42,789 bases of DNA from Bacteroidales bacterium (lineage in GTDB: Bacteria; Bacteroidota; Bacteroidia; Bacteroidales; UBA932). Under the pieces are notes generated by a model that made no database searches, had not been told where the DNA came from, and saw nothing but the letters and a program-made list of their open reading frames with translations. The stretch spans positions 1 through 42,789 of the forward strand of contig JAGCVJ010000014.1 of the NCBI GenBank assembly GCA_017962375.1, given 5' to 3'. The first letter of the stretch is position 1. Every line of letters begins with the position of its first letter. A program made the translations under genes and the position numbers. This document shows positions 41,096 to 42,789 of this stretch, piece by piece.

Positions 41096-42178
41096 CTACT
41101 GGACAAACGGCTTCAGGTCCTTGGCAGCCTCGGCGGCGGTGATTTCCTTTCCGCCGTTGTCAAGGTCGATGAGCTTATAGCGGGTATTGCCCATTCCAAG
41201 CTCCTTCATGTAGGAGAGCTGCCTCAGTCCGTGGCGGGTTTCCATACGCTCCACCATCGCCGCATGCTCTTCCGCTGTCATGGCGTAGATGATGTCCACG
41301 CAAGCCTGGTCAACTGCCAGGATGTCCCTGGATGAAAGGATTCCCACGTTTGGAGTAACCACAGGCTCTGCCGCAACGCCCTCGCAGTCGCAGGAAACGG
41401 ACATGTTGCGCATCACGTTAACGTATGTCACGTGCTTGCCGAAGTGGTCTATCGTAGCCTTGGTGGACTCTGTCATCCTTTCCATAAACTCTTCCTCAGC
41501 GATGCTCCACTGGTCGTCTGACCCCTTTACGGTATGTATCCAGGCCTTTCCGACCCTGCCGTCCGCACAACCGATTCCGATGTTCTTGTTGCTGCCGCCA
41601 AAACCGCCCTTGGTATGGCCCTTGAAGTGAGTCAGCGCTACCATGCTGTTGTAGTTCAGAAGATTCTTTCCTACTGACATCTTCGTAAACCACTTTCCTC
41701 CATTGACCGGAATAGTAACGGTATCTTGCTCATCGATAATGTCTACCGGACAGAATGTCCAGCCGTTTACTTCCAGAGTCTTGCGGTGCTGCTCAGTTGT
41801 GTAGCGGTCGCCTTCATAATAAGTGTTGGTCTCAATGATGGTTGCGTCTTTGAGATCTTTTTCCAACAAAGCTTTCACCCACTCCCTTGGTATGATATTA
41901 GGGCCGTTCTGCTCACCGGTATGGAGCTTTACGGCAACTTTTCCCGTTATATCTCCGCATACCTGCTCGTATGCCTTGATCAGTCCCTCAGCAGACAAAT
42001 CGCGAGTAAAATACACTACAGACTCCTCTCCCGTCCTCTCCTCATATGGTACATACTTGTTGCCGTCTGTTCCTGCAACAGGAGTCTTAGGTTCTGTCTC
42101 CTGGGCGTTTCCGCCTCCGCAGCCAGTTGCAACTGCGGCGCAGAGCATCATCGCTCCAAAACAATGTCTCATTTTCAT
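41096..42178 (-). CDS. DUF362-domain lipoprotein
   Basis: The protein has 360 residues (ATG at 42176-42178; the frame has an ATG five codons upstream). The lipoprotein signal MKMRHCFGAMMLCAAVATGC ends in a lipobox with GGG after the cysteine. The DUF362 core follows: KVAVKLHTGE, a strand with DATIIETNTYY, the segment THFKGHTKGGFGGSNKNIGIGCADGRVGK (key residues GFGGSNKNIGIG), and ILAVDQACVDIIY. DUF362 proteins are often joined to ferredoxin domains, but here the usual CxxCxxCxxxC cluster is absent, though a CDCEG pair is present. The role is unknown. The gene starts 24 bases after the nuclease gene stops and may be co-transcribed with it. Confidence 0.85.
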   Translation of the reverse strand: MKMRHCFGAMMLCAAVATGCGGGNAQETEPKTPVAGTDGNKYVPYEERTGEESVVYFTRDLSAEGLIKAYEQVCGDITGKVAVKLHTGEQNGPNIIPREWVKALLEKDLKDATIIETNTYYEGDRYTTEQHRKTLEVNGWTFCPVDIIDEQDTVTIPVNGGKWFTKMSVGKNLLNYNSMVALTHFKGHTKGGFGGSNKNIGIGCADGRVGKAWIHTVKGSDDQWSIAEEEFMERMTESTKATIDHFGKHVTYVNVMRNMSVSCDCEGVAAEPVVTPNVGILSSRDILAVDQACVDIIYAMTAEEHAAMVERMETRHGLRQLSYMKELGMGNTRYKLIDLDNGGKEITAAEAAKDLKPFVQ

Positions 42179-42202
42179 ATCATCTGGCCACATTCAAATC
42201 TC

Positions 42203-42789
42203 CTAGAAACTCTTGAACGAATCCCAGTCCGTGTTATTCTTAACCGAAGCGGCTATGTCATACGGAAGGTTGACGAAGAAGTTGAAACCTGTCCACGCTT
42301 CTATCTGGCTGACGCTCTTCCTGTATGCGGAGTTGGAATAATCCTGGGTAGTGTACTGCTTGTGCTCATACCAGAATCCTATAGTCTTGGCGGATGTGAT
42401 GGTATTTCCGCTTCTCTTGACCTTGAGCAGAACCTTCCAGTAGTAATTCGGAACCGGAGCTCTCTTGGAGTCATGCTGAGGCTGGATGTAGCTGATGGTC
42501 TCGCTGCCGCCTACCTTGCGGAAACATGCTCCTGTTACTACATAGACGGTATCCTTTACAGACTCTCTTACACCGTCTTCCAGCTTGCCCCAGATGTATC
42601 CGTTGAAACGGTTCTGGATCTGAGGAGTAGAATTGGTTGCATAGTAGGTCTGCGACTGCATGGTGCCGTTGTTTGAACGGTCTGCATTAGGAATCTGGTG
42701 ACCTCTTGCATATAAGTCTGACGGATTTGCATTAGGAACGTTTACTCCATAGCTGCCGCTCCAGACATTGATCTGCAGGTTCTTGTCAA
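42203..42789 (-). CDS. DNA/RNA non-specific endonuclease (NUC1 family), 5' end outside the window
   Basis: About 195 C-terminal residues are in view, and the frame stays open to the window edge. The active-site region reads LYARGHQIPNADRSNN (the DRGH motif, here ARGH, with the catalytic histidine kept). The magnesium-site asparagine region TNSTPQIQNRFNGYIWGKLED follows, and the family end IEAWTGFNFFVNLP closes the domain. Such enzymes cut DNA and RNA without sequence preference and in Bacteroidetes are usually exported. The N-terminus, and so any signal peptide, lies beyond position 42789. The Asp-to-Ala change in DRGH is noteworthy. Confidence 0.85.
   Translation of the reverse strand, partial: DKNLQINVWSGSYGVNVPNANPSDLYARGHQIPNADRSNNGTMQSQTYYATNSTPQIQNRFNGYIWGKLEDGVRESVKDTVYVVTGACFRKVGGSETISYIQPQHDSKRAPVPNYYWKVLLKVKRSGNTITSAKTIGFWYEHKQYTTQDYSNSAYRKSVSQIEAWTGFNFFVNLPYDIAASVKNNTDWDSFKSF

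Noticed and set aside
1-42789. CRISPR arrays
   Set aside because: No regularly spaced direct repeats or cas genes are seen; the only tandem repeats are coding, at 5690-5830 and in the zinc-ribbon gene.

Overview
The window looks like part of a Bacteroidales chromosome. The evidence is the promoter style (TTG or TTTG, 19 bases, TAnnTTTG), a Bacteroidetes-type BtuB-like TonB receptor, a FISUMP-domain lipoprotein, a NamZ/DUF1343 enzyme, DUF6515 and DUF3853 proteins, and a long pyruvate:ferredoxin oxidoreductase. The genus cannot be fixed from sequence alone. Most of the window has housekeeping composition. It is interrupted by an AT-rich island next to tRNA-Ala (about 20.1-22.4 kb), an AT-rich gene at 25.9-26.7 kb and a GC-rich accessory patch at about 33.0-36.1 kb.

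Layout. 1-240: tandem leftward promoters and a leader, probably of an rRNA operon just outside the window. 0.37-1.7 kb: mscL and an exported protein with two TonB-plug-like motifs. 1.77-5.0 kb: an OPT peptide transporter and peptidase T, a peptide uptake and hydrolysis pair. 5.06-6.16 kb: an Asn/Arg-rich secreted protein. 6.2-12.9 kb (minus): an apparent four-gene operon with a tandem-domain glycosyltransferase, a fusion of an HIT/GalT-like DUF4922 domain to a SpoIID/LytB domain, an AmpG/MurT-like permease and the exo-muramidase NamZ; this reads as peptidoglycan recycling. 13.0-15.7 kb: an M1 aminopeptidase. 15.8-19.8 kb: a porin, a lipoprotein, a DUF4412-like secreted protein and a split ChrA pair. 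19.9-20.1 kb: tRNA-Ile and tRNA-Ala. 20.1-22.4 kb: remnant of an integrated element. 22.6-25.3 kb: a DUF308 membrane protein, a GT2 enzyme, a 58-residue basic protein and a membrane-anchored protein.

25.3-27.9 kb holds a short transcript unit with a 43-residue basic protein, an AT-rich unknown gene paired with a short arginine/agmatine deiminase-family protein, and tRNA-His. 28.0-29.8 kb encodes an OadA/PycB-like carboxyltransferase whose terminal biotinyl domain has Tyr where the biotinylated Lys should be. 29.9-32.9 kb carries a metallo-beta-lactamase-fold hydrolase and a BtuB-like receptor. 33.1-35.4 kb carries a Schlafen/AlbA-type ATPase remnant and a lipoprotein whose C-terminus looks like the variable region of a diversity-generating retroelement, followed directly by a two-tier hairpin. 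36.1-42.8 kb has pyruvate:ferredoxin oxidoreductase, FabD, tRNA-Arg, a DUF362 lipoprotein and the 3' part of a NUC1 endonuclease.

The observations most worth a second look are the DGR-target-like lipoprotein with no reverse transcriptase in view, the lysine-less biotinyl domain, the DUF4922-SpoIID fusion in a MurNAc recycling operon, and two strongly over-represented octamers, ATCGCGAT (10 copies) and TCAGCGAT/ATCGCTGA (19 copies), spread through genes and intergenic DNA.
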